From assembly GCF_039555335.1 (NCBI RefSeq), contig NW_027305501.1, forward strand, positions 558,001 to 622,000: a DNA stretch of 64,000 nt, written 5' to 3'. The position numbers were made by a program, and so were the translations under genes. The notes beneath the pieces were generated by a model. That model had not been told where the DNA came from. It ran no database searches and saw only the letters and a program-made list of their open reading frames with translations. The DNA comes from Amphiura filiformis. Taxonomy: Eukaryota > Echinodermata > Ophiuroidea > Amphilepidida > Amphiuridae. Below, one piece after another: positions 1 to 11,418 of this stretch (its first letter is position 1; every line of letters begins with the position of its first letter).

Positions 1-577
1 GAAATAAACGTAGATACATCGTTAAAAATGCACAAAATTTGTCCATTTCACAATATGTTAAAGACAGTCAATGATAATGAACATACGAAGGAAAATCTAA
101 TTACTATTTTGATTTTGTTAAAAATATACATTGTACTTGGCCGGATTGCTTCCAGGTCAAAGTTATTTATAATCTGAAAATACATGCTGTTACAATATTA
201 CAATGTTACCATGGTTACACCAATTATTGTTAACACAAAAAGTCTGGTTTTCCTCTCAGAACACAGGGAAAGTGTCAAATGAACACCAGCAGAGCCAAAG
301 TAACATCCAGCAGTGTTAACTTGGAAAGTGAATCCGGGAAAGTGTTAAATTAACGCCAAACAAGAGTCAAATTTGCAGTTAACACCCAACAGTGTAAACC
401 TTGAAAATATTAGATTAACACCAGCAAATTCATATTGAGGTATTAAAATACCTCACAGTGTCGAAGAGACTCCCAGAAGACTTTCTCGGTGTTAAAATTA
501 ACACCCTTGGTATTACTTTTGACGTCGGAGTTTTTGCAGTGTTTTCAGATTTAATAGTATGATGTTAATGCTGCGAC
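1..577. repeat. Segmental duplication, copy A (window-edge)
   Basis: Positions 1-113 match 1175-1287 and 117-577 match 2439-2900 with few differences. Copy A therefore looks like copy B without a 1151-bp internal segment. Within both copies a degenerate motif built on 'gttaacacc' and 'agtgttaa' recurs between about 250 and 500, giving a satellite-like texture. It is intronic to the LDLa gene or downstream of its visible part. The left end is cut by the window. Confidence 0.8.
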
Positions 578-624
578 CCACCCCAACATACCCACCCCTA
601 TTAGAAGAATGGTGACAAGCTTAC

Positions 625-759
625 CACACCAGTCTTGATTCTCATCTGACCAATCACCACAATCATTGGAACCATCACATCTCCATTCTGGGTATATACA
701 AACTACATTGTCTACTCCGGGACATCTCTCCAAACCATTGGGACAGTCAACAAACGGTT
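625..759 (-). CDS. LDL-receptor class A exon, type 'EPFVDCP'
   Basis: This 135-bp, phase 1-1 exon encodes an LDLa module (cysteines DC, RC, VC, RC, DC, WC) with calcium box CDGSNDCGDWSDE. The acceptor is gcag before AACC and the donor is TGTG followed by gtaagc. It is the paralogue of 7579-7713. It is the last exon of the set inside the window. Its open end phase means at least one further exon must lie beyond position 1. Confidence 0.87.
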
Positions 760-1174
760 CTGCATCATAAAAGCAAAATAAAGGGTTCAAATTCCATTTG
801 AATTAGGGAAGTGAGCAAAAAGTTGTTTTATCGTTCAAAACTGGTTAAAATACAATTCACATAAAAGGTGCATATAAATGGAACAGGAAAATAGATTATA
901 CCAACATAGCAATATAATACATTACTACATTAATTGAATACATGCAGGTTAGAAAAGTGTAGAGAAAAATATTGCTCACACACCCCTAACAAATTGCACA
1001 AAAAAGATTGGACCAAAGAAAATAGTGAAACAATCTGTTTCACGCATATGATGACAATAGAGAGATTGCGATTTCCAAACGTAGGTATCGGACGTACGTT
1101 GATCTATTCACAACCACTCTCTAGTATCGAAGCGAGGTCACATATTTAGCCAGTTTTGAAGATTTTCCACGTCC

Positions 1175-2900
1175 GAAATAAACGTAGATACATCGTTAAA
1201 AATGCACACAATTTGTCCATTTTACAATATGTTAAAGACAGTAAATGATAATGAACATACGAAGGAAAATCTAATTACTATTTTGATCTTCTTTGTTGTA
1301 ACAAATCATTATAATAAAGGTGCAGGGATGTGTTGAAAAAATCGACTAAATTTATACACGATGTCCATACGCAGAGATTGCCCATTGAAATGTGGGTGAT
1401 ACTTTGCGTACAAAAATGACATTGCGATTTCCCATTTTGGATTCCAACGTAGTATAAAACGCAGATGCTACGTTGAATATGCTGATGTTACCTCATGTCG
1501 AAGCACATGCAACGCGCCCAATTTTCAGGACGAAAAAGTCTCATTTTGAAATTAAAGTCATAATATATGGATATAGTAATCTTTAATCTACCATACTATT
1601 ATGTTTTTGGGCAACTATAATATTTGGGGAGCACAAAAATACAATTAAGTTTAAGCAGCATGTTAAGTCAAATTTTAGTCAAAATCAAAAGCGGACTGTT
1701 TGAATTAGGCAGAGACCTTGCTTACTGTTAATTCTTCAATCAATGCCCTCTATCGACCTAGATCAGATTTATAGTCTTTATTCCAGCTGACTTGTTCTCC
1801 TTCGTGACGAATGAGCACAATCCAGTTTGGAACCGAAACTAGCAATATTTAACACCGTATTAACGTACGTAAAAACGTACGTGAAAACATACGGTCCATG
1901 TGCTGCGTTTGGAACATCGCAATCTCTCTAATGTCTGTTCTATGCCTGCAGTGAGGGACATATGTGACATGATCTGGTCAATGGGGCCAAAGGCGGCAAA
2001 TTTGAAACTGAGATAAAGGTAAAAACATGGAGTTAAAAAACAATAAAATACATAAGAAAATAGACATCAAAAACTTCATAACTTTAGAACCAAGCATGCT
2101 AGACCTTTGGTGTTTTCAGTAAATGATAGCCTATTGTATGTATAATGTAATAATTACAGTAACTCAATTTTCAAAAATGCCTCCTTTGGCCCCCATGGAC
2201 CAAATCGTGTCACATATATTCTTTCGATTGTTTTCAACTTTCTAATACAATCCCTTTTAAATACCAATTTGGAGGGTGTATATAAAAAATGGCAAACACG
2301 CAAGAAATGTTTACCTAAACAAATTCTACTTAGGTGTTAAATTTGCAACACTGAGATGGTGTTACGGGTTCTGGTGTTAATCACGGTGTTGTATTAACCA
2401 TGTTAACACCACAAGGTGTCACTGCAAAAAACTGTTATGTTAAAAATATACACTGTACTTGGCCGGACTGCTTCCTGGTCAAAGTTATTTATAATCTGAA
2501 AATACATGTTGTTACAATATTACAATGTTACCATGGTTACACCAATTATTGTTAACACCAAAAGTCTGGTTTTCCTCTCAGAACACAAGGAAAGTGTCAA
2601 ATGAACACCAGCAGAGCCAAAGTAACATCCAGCAGTGTTAAAATTGGAAAGTGAATCTGGGAAAGTGTTAAATTAACACCAAACAAGAGTCAAATTTGCA
2701 GTTAACACCCAACAGTGTAAACCTTGAAAATATTAGATTAACACCAGCAAATTCATATTGAGGTATTAAAATACCTCACAGTGTCGAAAAGACTCCCAGA
2801 AGACTTTCTCTGTGTTAAAATTAACACCCTTGGTATTACTTTTGACGTCGGAGTTTTTGCAGTGTTTTCAGATTTAATAGTATGATTTTAATGCTGCGAC
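1175..2900. repeat. Segmental duplication, copy B with extra 1151 bp
   Basis: The flanks 1175-1287 and 2439-2900 pair with copy A at 1-577. The middle, 1288-2438, has no counterpart in A and shows no clear inverted ends. Either it was inserted into B or it was deleted from A; a short 'tttgtt' similarity at the junction would fit a deletion. The 'ggtgttaa' words near 2335-2420 resemble the motif of the shared part. Confidence 0.75.
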
Positions 2901-2926
2901 TGATCATATTTAACCACACCCAGCAA

Positions 2927-2990
2927 ACAAAGAACGTTTTACAGACAACGTTACATGCAATGTTTAAACGTTTAAACTAAAAACTAAAAA
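2927..2990. repeat. End fragment of CCCAGCAAAC foldback family
   Basis: The stretch starting cccagcaaac followed by gttttacagacaacg resembles the end of the foldback nested in the Penelope element (21060-21758). Only one end is visible. Confidence 0.45.
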
Positions 2991-3109
2991 CAAAACTAAA
3001 AACAACAATTATACACAACATTTAGGGTTAGGAGCAGTGTACCTCCTAATAATAATACATTAATAATATAGGAAATGTGTCAAGGAAAATCTTCACTCTG
3101 ACCCGTCTT

Positions 3110-3262
3110 AATGAATCGAATATTTTTTGTTGGAGCTGAGAGTGCACCAGACATATCGAATTGCGTTCTGAATACTAGGAATGTCCTTCTGATATCAAAT
3201 AATTTTGAAATTCGTGATATTTACAAAAGCACACTTTAGCTGGGATGAAAAGCCGACAATCC
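3110..3262. repeat. Solo fragment of the TTAA-foldback arm family
   Basis: The sequence around 3148-3215 (catatcgaattgcgttct, then atcaaataattttga) matches the outer arm of the large foldback at 25142-27226, including the following 'gggatgaaaagccgac' word. It shows that this repeat family is dispersed. Confidence 0.6.
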
Positions 3263-3276
3263 TTGTAAACTTTTGC

Positions 3277-3822
3277 ACAAATGAGTTGTAAACTTGAAGA
3301 ATTGAACGACTTGCGAACAATGGCGGCTATTGATGCAGAAATTCATGGTTTATTTCATATTCTGAAATGCAGACCCAAAACAGCCATTTCGGCACTGTAT
3401 GATTTGAAGTAAATAGCACGAGCATTTCAGGCCCCACTTAGTTATTTTACAAAATCATTCTGTGTGATTCTTTTGTTTTACGTTTATTAAAAAGAAACAA
3501 ATTTCATGTTTACAAGAATATCCCACGTTTAGAGCCATGGCACATTAAAGTAGGATACACTTGCTTTTAAAAATGCTCTACTGGAAACTAGGGCTGGTAA
3601 AAACTGAAGAGCTTGCTCAAGGAAACGACAATTTGTATCGACTTACCACAGGTGGGATATATAGGATATTCATCACTTCCATCTCCGCAGTTATTGAACC
3701 CATCACATAACCAGGAAACAGGGACACAATTATTATTATTACATGTATGTAGATTTGGTGGACATGTAAAGTCAGCTGAGCCTGCATGTAAGAAAAGAAA
3801 TCACGGACAAACAGTGCAATAA
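3277..3822. repeat. Segmental duplicate of 15207-15745 (contains LDLa exon)
   Basis: The block matches 15207-15745 with scattered point changes across both intron and exon 3647-3781, including an 'acaatggcggctattg' word and the AATTGTATCGACTTACC donor context. The duplication is fairly recent, because introns are still readily alignable. Confidence 0.8.
3647..3781 (-). CDS. LDL-receptor class A exon, type 'SADFTCPPN'
   Basis: This 135-bp, phase 1-1 exon encodes an LDLa module with an asparagine run (NNNN) between cysteines 2 and 3 and calcium box [13 protein letters not shown]. The acceptor is gcag before GCTCA and the donor is TGTG followed by gtaagt. It is the paralogue of 15570-15704 together with its 3' intron (3277-3646 against 15207-15569). 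The asparagine run comes from an AAT microsatellite inside the coding sequence, so its length may vary between alleles. Confidence 0.87.
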
Positions 3823-4016
3823 CAGTGGCGTATCCGGCACTTTTTCAGAGGGTGGGCAAGGGGGAGGGGGCAAGACAAATTTTAAGGGGGGGGGGGGCAA
3901 ACAAGTACAAAAAAGGCCTAAAAATCTTAAATATCGGGGCGGACACCATTCCGACTTTTAACAGGGAGAGGGTGCAGCTGCCCCCATTTGCCATCCCCCT
4001 CTTGGCTACGCCACTG
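3823..4016. mobile_element. MITE with CAGTGGCGTA ends, G-rich interior
   Basis: The element opens with cagtggcgta and closes with tacgccactg, a perfect 10-bp inverted repeat, with G/C runs inside. A second copy in the opposite orientation lies at 7840-8022 with its outer end decayed. It is non-coding; open frames here are chance. Confidence 0.7.
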
Positions 4017-4744
4017 CTTAATAAATCCCTCAAGTATAACCCCACTCTAGAGGATTTTGACTTACCGAATCTCGTGTGAACTTTTTGGTTCGATCTGTTA
4101 GAACATTTCACAATGGCATCTTTATTAATTTTGTCTAGAATGCTGCAATGGTCACTATCGAGTATTGCTAGGTATATGTTTCTTGCCATTTATTGTGACT
4201 TACTGATTAGTACTGTGGACATATCATACTTTTCTCAGCGTTATAAAAAGTATTACCTAGGTATTTATGTCCTCATCCCATGTTGTCATTCCTTCCTTCC
4301 TCAACGGACTAAAATCCATTGCACCAGGTTCAAAGTTGTGGATTTTGCACATTTTGTTGCACATTCCTACATAAATTCTTTATCGTTTATCACGCTTAAC
4401 TCTTAGTCGTAGGTCCATGTAGTGGTTGTATGTATGCGGGGTGTGTGGCGTGTAGAGGATAATTTCATGTTGTGGGATACTTCATTGTTGAAGTATTATA
4501 GGTATGTGCCGCCCAAGTGGGTCTGTTTTTCTCTTGAAATATCTGGACATCAGGGTAGATTTTTCACTGAAAATTCGCAGATTTGGTCACTGTTTCCAAA
4601 CAAGGCTGGTTTTGGCAACATCATACCATGATAAATGGCCAGGGTTAGGTATCCCCGTGCTCAGAATGTACGGAACATTTCGGCATCAATACCCTTGTCG
4701 CCCCTCCTTATTTCCTCCTTCCCCTTTGAACATTTTGTACTCAC

Positions 4745-4870
4745 CACAATAGTTTATTGGTTCATCGGATTCATCACGGCATTCCGGAACACCATCACAA
4801 TAGTAGTGGCCTGGTATACACTGAATATTGTCAGCACAACGATACCAATATTCTGGACATATAGTGCTTA
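4745..4870 (-). CDS. LDL-receptor class A exon, type 'STICPEYW'
   Basis: This 126-bp (42 codons), phase 1-1 exon encodes an LDLa module with six cysteines (IC, RC, QC, YC, EC, YC) and the calcium-box segment CDGVPECRDESDE. The acceptor is ctacag before TAAGC and the donor is TGTG followed by gtgagt. Unlike the other LDLa exons it has no close copy in the window, so it may be an older module that escaped the local duplications. Confidence 0.86.
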
Positions 4871-5101
4871 CTGTAGAATAATCAAAATTCAAAGGTCCCA
4901 ATGCGGAGATTTAAAATTTGTTTTATCATGTTGTAATGTACCTCAAAATTGTCCTCTCATTGCTAGGAATAAAACAGTTAATTATCATATTGGACTGGGG
5001 TTATGAGTAAATTAGGTTAAATGTCAAATATCTCACTCACATGGGTCATATTTTCAAAATGCACCGATTTACCCGCAACTTCCTCCTCTTGGCACACGAA
5101 A

Positions 5102-5558
5102 TAAAGTCTGCACAAAAAGTAACTCAGCTGTTATAAATACGCCTATAGATTCAGAACTACTAATTGTTTTCACAATAATTCAACATAGAGAGAAGGATGA
5201 TTTATTTACACGCATTATGATATCCCATTCGTCAAATGTCGTTCAATATTAACAACACAGTAGTGCTTTTATAGAAAAATACCAGAATTTAAAAGTTGCA
5301 GTTTACAGCGATCAATGGTTATAATGCCAGCACTGTAAACACGTAATCTCCATTATCTTCGCGCTTACTTCAAATCAATACAAATAACTGCAACTTTTAA
5401 ATTTCTTTCAAAATACTGCTGTATTGTACCAATGGGGTATCAAAATGCGCGTAAATAAACCATCCTTCTTTTTATGTTGAAATATTGTGAAAACAATTGT
5501 TAGTTCTGAATCTATAGGCGTATTTATAACAGCTGAGTTACTTTTTGTGCAGACTTTA
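5102..5558. mobile_element. Palindromic MITE, family 'AAGTCTGCAC'
   Basis: Both ends read taaagtctgcac inward, and the arms (taactcagctgttataaa onward) pair over about 200 bp with a short centre near 5310-5350, so the whole element is a foldback of about 457 bp. A second copy, with its far end missing and another element inserted in it, lies at 59089-60082. TA is a possible target duplication. Confidence 0.82.
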
Positions 5559-5831
5559 GATAACCTCAGACTCGGATGAAATCCGGGGTCAAAGGTTTTG
5601 CATGTAGATATATCTATTGGACATTGGCTACATTAACTCTAAAGAAAGACACGACCATGCAAATTGCACCAAAATTGTGAATGTACTATACGTTTGAGAT
5701 TTCTTATGTTAAGGCGAGTAATTTGAGACCATTTAAAAAAAAAACTTGACCACTATGAATGAAACTTTTGACATGCCCTATTTGACGTTATCGTAGAACA
5801 ATATGACAATTGACTTTTTTTATTCTTATCG

Positions 5832-6175
5832 ACGAGAGGCATACTGCAGTTACTGTTCATTTTCCTATACACAATACACAGTGCTCTCACCATTGACGCT
5901 TGACCTCTACAAACAGTGTATGTTATATATATAGGGCATTGCCTAGTTAACGTCACTGTGTGAAAAATAACCGGCCAATATGTTTTGTACTCTCAGAAAT
6001 TCTAGAAAAAATAATTTTATAACATGTCCTAAATTTTAAGCTAATTTAGATGTTTAAAAATATTCGATTTAGTGAGGAAGGGCACGCATGGCCTGTATAA
6101 TTCCGTGTGTAAATGGAATGCAAGTTTTGGTGACTATCACTCACTTGTGGACCGCTCTCTTCCGAAGGGCATTAA
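5832..6175 (-). repeat. Dispersed repeat, copy 1 (14170-14522 family)
   Basis: Reverse complement of 14170-14522 and of the arms of the foldback at 34572-35745. The shared words are cagttactgt, cacagtgctc, cctagttaacgtcact and gtgaaaaataaccggcc. It is probably a solo end of that transposon family. Confidence 0.7.
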
Positions 6176-7578
6176 AGCTAAACCACTTGGCGGATATTTT
6201 TTGTACTTGATGTCAATCAAGAATAATGTATATATTACATGTAGGCTAAACACTGAGTATGTGGAGCATCTGCAAATGTTTGTACCTCCCTGATATGTAA
6301 GTGACAAATAACAGCAAAAACAACCCCCATATCTTTCCATAACTTTGGTCAGTGGAGCGAGCCAGGGGATTTCAAGTTGGTGATTATTGATTGGCAAGTG
6401 CCATATTTGGGCATAAGTACAGTCCACCATTTAATGTGGAGGATGGGCTAGACTTTATCGATTGATTTTGTTGGAGTAATTTCCTGTTAACCAGGTTTAA
6501 GTACTGCAAAGGTCGAATCATCTCTGGATAGTATACTAACGCAAAAAAGTAGAGCTAAGGGACATAGAGAATAATGGTCCAATTCTAGTTTTATTCTTTC
6601 AGTTCTTTGAGGTTTAAGAATATCAAAAAACGTTGGCTCCACTAATGTAACAATATTATACCACATTGCGCCATGTACTATAGAAATCCTTGTTCTCTCA
6701 CATGTCAAAGTTTAGGAAAGCAATAATCACTCCCGAAATGGCCTAACAAATTGCTGTTTTGGTACTGTTTTATTCGCCATTTTAGAGCATATATTTGAAA
6801 GATGCTCAATTAACGTTTTTTTTTTTCACCCCCCCCCCCCCCACACTTTTAAGCTGCCAAAACTGCTTACTCTCCTCTTTTGGTTTTCACAATTTTCATT
6901 CCCTCTATTTTACTCTTCTTCGGGGTTAATATTATTACAATGTCTCTAATAACCATTATGAACATAATTTGCGCAAACGAATCTTCGATCTTTTTACGTT
7001 TAAAACTGCTTTTATGGTAATTTCCCTGATCGTGGCCAAAGTCAACAAATCATATTTCTTCATCATTACATATTTGTAGGCAGTTGGGCGACATTTAAAA
7101 AATAAAACACATTTTGCCCAAAAAAATTTCAATTAAAAAAACAATTAAAAAAAAAAAAGCAAATTCAATGGGGCGCCCTGTATATAATAGGGAACCTTAA
7201 TCTTTAAATTGAGTTGTATACGTAAAGGGTGGTACGTGCACTACATACTACGATGCCATTGGATGGCCAACTAACTCGAAGGATATCTTTCACTAAGTGG
7301 AAAAACACAAGCAAGCTTAGCTTGAACCAAAAACTGTTGTTACAATCTGTAATCCTTGCGAAGGTACAGATATCGCGTCGGGAATAACATATTAAAAAAT
7401 CTCTTTTGTCCACCCACAAACTCATCTCGAAATTGTTTATATTATCCTTTGGATTTGTCACAATATTGGCTATATACAGCTTCCACCTCGTATACAGGTA
7501 TACACCCACAGCAATTCCCCGAACCAACCCCTCCCCACACAAACATTTTATGCATTAGATGAATTGTTTTTAACTTAC
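6176..7578. other. Intronic sequence without a recognised feature
   Basis: AT-rich sequence between two LDLa exons. It has a poly-C tract near 6830-6842 and homopolymer runs near 7130-7158. Open frames here have no recognisable domains or exon-like boundaries. Confidence 0.5.
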
Positions 7579-7713
7579 GACACCAGTTTTGGTCCTCATC
7601 TGACTCATCACCACAATCATTGACACCGTTACATCTCCATTCTGGGTAGATACACGCTGCATTGCTTTCTCCTGGACATCTTTCAAGATCGATGGGACAA
7701 TCGACAAACGGTT
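7579..7713 (-). CDS. LDL-receptor class A exon, type 'EPFVDCP'
   Basis: This 135-bp, phase 1-1 exon encodes one LDLa module (cysteines DC, RC, AC, RC, DC, WC) with calcium box CNGVNDCGDESDE. The acceptor is gcag before AACC and the donor is TGTC followed by gtaagt. It is the paralogue of the exon at 625-759; both share EPFVDCP, the LERCPG stretch and IYPEWRC. The first residue of the CDG motif is N here. It sits about 1.1 kb downstream of the 8786-8902 exon in transcription order. Confidence 0.87.
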
Positions 7714-7839
7714 CTGCTTCAAAAAAGGAAATCAAACGTTTAAATTCCACAAGAATTATGGAAGCGATCAAAACGTCTCACATAAAAGAACAAAAAAGGA
7801 GTGAAAAAATACAAAATATTGCTACTATTAACTCTAGAA

Positions 7840-8022
7840 CTACGAAGCCCCCCCTCCCCCAAGCTGCCCCTCCCCCTGTTAAAATTATTTCCCCTGCGGG
7901 ATGGTGTCCGCCAAGTTATTTAGATTTTTAGGCCTTTTTTGTACTTGTTTGCCCCCCTTAAATTTTGTCTTGCCCCCCCATACCCTTCCCCACCCTCTGA
8001 AAAAGTGCCGGCTACGCCACTG
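7840..8022. mobile_element. MITE copy, CAGTGGCGTA family, inverted
   Basis: It matches 3823-4016 in reverse orientation (aaaaagtgccggctacgccactg end, gcccccc runs, tttttaggcc). The left terminus is degenerate (ctacgaagcc). Confidence 0.65.
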
Positions 8023-8785
8023 TTATTAAGGTATAATAATGCACAGGATGAGTGCACACATCATCTAGCCCAATAATTACCAACTACAAGACATAATTGT
8101 GATTCTTTTGAAAACAAAACAAAAACATCCAGTTCTATAGGAGGACGTAAAGTCATAATTTCTTGAATTTATGACTTTTATGTCGAACTTCGTTCATTTG
8201 GCCTACAAACACAACATATCTGGCTGATTCCATATAGGTGCAAGTTGGGACATTTGTAAAGATTACCAATATGCCAAAAAATCAGGTTTGAAAAAAACAA
8301 CAACTTCATATTATAAGATCGTAAATTATGGCTTTAAGGCTTTAAGACTATTGAAGCACATTCAACTGCAGTCAAACATTGGTTATTCGCATAAACGCTC
8401 GAACATTTATTAATTCTGTGTCGATTACCAAATGTTAAAAAACGGAACAAGAAGAAAGTAAAAATAATTAGGGTTAGACGTATATTATGTTTGTGCATAA
8501 ATTAGCATAATTACACAATTCCGTTGGCTATACCACTAAGTAAGATGATAATGCTTAGAATCAAAGCTACTTTTTACACTACCAGTCACAAAATATAACA
8601 TAAACTTGTACAATCTTTAATAATCAAAATCTAATCAACTCTATTCATTTTAAAAATATTTGAAGGGTGTATCAACATTTTGAAAGAAAAAAAAACTAAA
8701 CTTTTTTGGAATTAAAAAAAATATTGTTTGGTGATTATTTTTAAAGTAAAACTGTTTTCCTTGATTCGTGTAATGCGGCGCTGAC

Positions 8786-8902
8786 CTGGGCAGTTGAACT
8801 CATCATCTCCCTGATGACAGTCAATGATTGTGTCGCATCTATGTTCAATTGGAATACAAACGCCGTCCAGTTGACAATAGAAATCATTCACTTGGCACGG
8901 TT
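8786..8902 (-). CDS. LDL-receptor class A exon, type 'EPCQVNDFYC'
   Basis: This 117-bp, phase 1-1 exon encodes one LDLa module with six cysteines and the acidic end HQGDDEFNC. The acceptor is ttcag before AACC and the donor CCCAG is followed by gtcagc. It is the intact parent or sister of the truncated copy at 10286-10376 and a close paralogue of 16980-17096. The left breakpoint of the tandem duplication falls inside this exon at about 8812, and the exon itself remains complete. Role and location are as for other LDLa modules: extracellular, Ca2+-stabilised ligand binding. Confidence 0.88.
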
Positions 8903-9295
8903 CTGAATAAAAATAAATAAAACAAAACAAATATTCCTGTGGTTAAGAACCACGAGTCCAGCAAGTTTAATTTATAAGGCAATGTGAAAATTGTCATGCA
9001 ATGAACTAACTAAACAAAGTTTCATGATATTCCGTCAACAGTAGACTTCGGTTGTATATATAAATGCGCTTTTATAAATGCGCACTACATCACTGTCAAT
9101 CACTGAAATGGCGACCATTGAAGGAGTGGCTACAGTTGTGACCTTGTTTCGTGGCTAGCACTGGCAAGGAACATTGGCTGGAGGTTCGATGCTATAAATT
9201 TGCAAGGATAAAGCATGGATATCAAAGGATCATGATTATTGCACAGCACCCCATGTACAAACATAACTAATGTTTATTTATTTATTTTTATCTAT

Positions 9296-9342
<47 letters not shown>

Positions 9343-9418
9343 TTTTTTTTAAATTAATTAATTAATTAATTAATTAATTAATTAATTAATTAATTAATTA
9401 ATTAATTAATTAATTAAT

Positions 9419-9451
<33 letters not shown>

Positions 9452-10285
9452 GAAAACGAAAACCCTGTTCTATTTTGAACAAATTGGGAAACAATTGGGA
9501 AATTTTTCCTGTACAAATGAATGCCGACCCCAAATTTCGGAAATTTCAGGACAATTTTTTTTTTGTATTTTCTCAAATTGAAATTTATTTACAGATTTTT
9601 GTGATTTTTTGGGTTATTTAATTTTTTTAAAATACCAACCGACCGACCGACCCTACTTGAAAGGTCCGTTCGCCCGTAGAACAGGGTTTTTCTCTTTCTC
9701 GCCTTACTTATAATTTTATAAATATTATTTGTCCCCCCCCCCTTCCCCCAAAACCACCCCTCCCCCTTTTACACTCATAAATTAATTGGTTTTTTGCTAA
9801 CTTTCCTTCCGTGTAAAGTAAAACTTTATAAGCCGGTTGAATCAAACTGAACAAAATTGACGTATACAATTACAATATAATGACATGACAATAATGTGTA
9901 TGACGAAATCTAACTTACTAGCTGAATAAACCTCAAACTATGCATCACATACGTGATTGTACGTCAAATTGTCATATAACGTATGAGCGTGATGTATAGT
10001 ATACGAGTCTTCCTCAACATCTTCCAGCCGGGATGATTAGATCATGTACAGTTATCTACGTGTTTATACTCTAAATCGTACGTCAAAGGGTGACAAAGGG
10101 TGTACAGATTACCGATTTAGCATGGGGGACACAAAAAGGTGCTTAAAAACACATTTTGAATTTGTTTTTGTGTCCATTTGCGAGCGAATGAGTAAGTTAG
10201 AGTTGAGGAGGTCGGGTGGGGACATCTAGCCTATTAGTTTGAGAGGGTCATTATACCGAAAAGGGCTAAAGTTATAGTTTCTTCA
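8812..10285. repeat. Tandem duplication unit 1 (1474 bp)
   Basis: Unit 1 starts inside the LDLa exon at tgatgacag (8812) and ends at gttatagtttcttca (10285), where unit 2 begins with the same tgatgacag. Almost every base is shared except one stretch (about 9550-9860) missing from unit 2. It includes the TTTA/TTAA microsatellite and the promoter-less 'tacagttatctacgtg' stretch near 10045. Confidence 0.88.
9272..9450. repeat. (TTTA)n/(TTAA)n/(TTTA)n microsatellite
   Basis: About 178 bp of tetranucleotide repeat, with a TTAA-type core flanked by TTTA repeats, lying in unit 1 of the tandem duplication. Confidence 0.95.
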
Positions 10286-10376
10286 TGATGACAGTCAATG
10301 ATTGTGTCGCATCTATGTTCAATTGGAATACAAACGCCGTCCAGTTGACAATAGAAATCATTCACTTGGCACGGTT
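10286..10376 (-). pseudogene. Truncated LDLa exon from tandem duplication
   Basis: The first 91 bp match the exon at 8786-8902 without a visible change, including the ttcag acceptor. The copy stops inside the CHQGDDE calcium-binding region and runs straight into unrelated sequence (duplication junction at 10285/10286). The last cysteine and the splice donor are therefore missing. If spliced in, it would read into intron-like sequence. It is most likely a non-functional fragment produced by the 8812-11418 tandem duplication, though a cryptic donor further downstream cannot be excluded. Confidence 0.75.
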
Positions 10377-10746
10377 CTGAATAAAAATAAATAAAACAAA
10401 ACAAATATTCCTGTGGTTAAGAACCACGAGTCCAGCAAGTTTAATTTATAAGGTAATGTGAAAATTGTCATGCAATGAACTAACTAAACAAAGTTTCATG
10501 ATATTCCGTCAACAGTAGACTTCGGTTGTATATATAAATGCGCTTTTATAAATGCGCACTACATCACTGTCAATCACTGAAATGGCGACCATTGAAGGAG
10601 TGGCTACAGTTGTGACCTTGTTTCGTGGCTAGCACTGGCAAGGAACATTGGCTGGAGGTTCGATGCTATAAATTTGCAAGGATAAATCATGGATATCAAA
10701 GGATCATGATTATTGCACAGCACCCCCATGTACAAACATAACTAAT

Positions 10747-10836
10747 GTTTATTTATTTATTTTTATTTATTTATTTATTTATGTTTTTTTTTAAATTAAT
10801 TAATTAATTAATTAATTAATTAATTAATTAATTAAT

Positions 10837-10879
<43 letters not shown>
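10747..10879. repeat. (TTTA)n/(TTAA)n microsatellite, unit 2 copy
   Basis: Duplicate of the 9272-9450 microsatellite with fewer repeats, as expected for slippage after duplication. Confidence 0.95.
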
Positions 10880-10881
<2 letters not shown>

Positions 10882-11418
10882 GAAAAACGAAAACCCTGTT
10901 CTATTTTGAACAAATTGGGAAACAATTGGGAAATTTTTCCTGTACAAATGAATGCCGACCCCAAATTTCGGAAATTTCAGGACAATTTTTTTTTGTCTAC
11001 AATTACAATATAATGACATGACAATAATGTGTATGACGAAATCTAACTTACTAGCTGAATAAACCTCAAACCATGCATCACATACGTGATTGTACGTCAA
11101 ATTGTCATATAACGTATGAGCGTGATGTATAGTATACGAGTCTTCCTCAACATCTTCCAGCCGGGATGATTAGATCATGTACAGTTATCTACGTGTTTAT
11201 ACTCTAAATTGTACGTCAAAGGGTGACAAAGGGTGTGCAGATTACCGATTTAGCATGGGGGACACAAAAAGGTGCTTAAAAACACATTTTGAATTTGTTT
11301 TTGTGTCCATTTGCGAGCGAATGAGTAAGTTAGAGTTGAGGAGGTCGGGTGGGGACATCTAGCCTATTAGTTTGTGAGGGTCATTATACCGAAAAGGGCT
11401 AAAGTTATAGTTTCCTCA

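Larger units (their letters stand above)
10286..11418. repeat. Tandem duplication unit 2 (1133 bp)
   Basis: Direct head-to-tail copy of unit 1 at an offset of 1474. It is shorter because about 320 bp after 'ggacaatttttttt' are deleted and the microsatellite is shorter. High identity indicates a recent event. Confidence 0.88.

Noticed and set aside
3613..3822. Plus-strand frame over the LDLa exon
   Set aside because: It is the antisense shadow of the minus-strand LDLa exon at 3647-3781; the same applies to 15536-15733.
4113..4406. Plus-strand 97-codon frame
   Set aside because: Similar to 45780-45950 at DNA level only, with stops in that copy; no domain.
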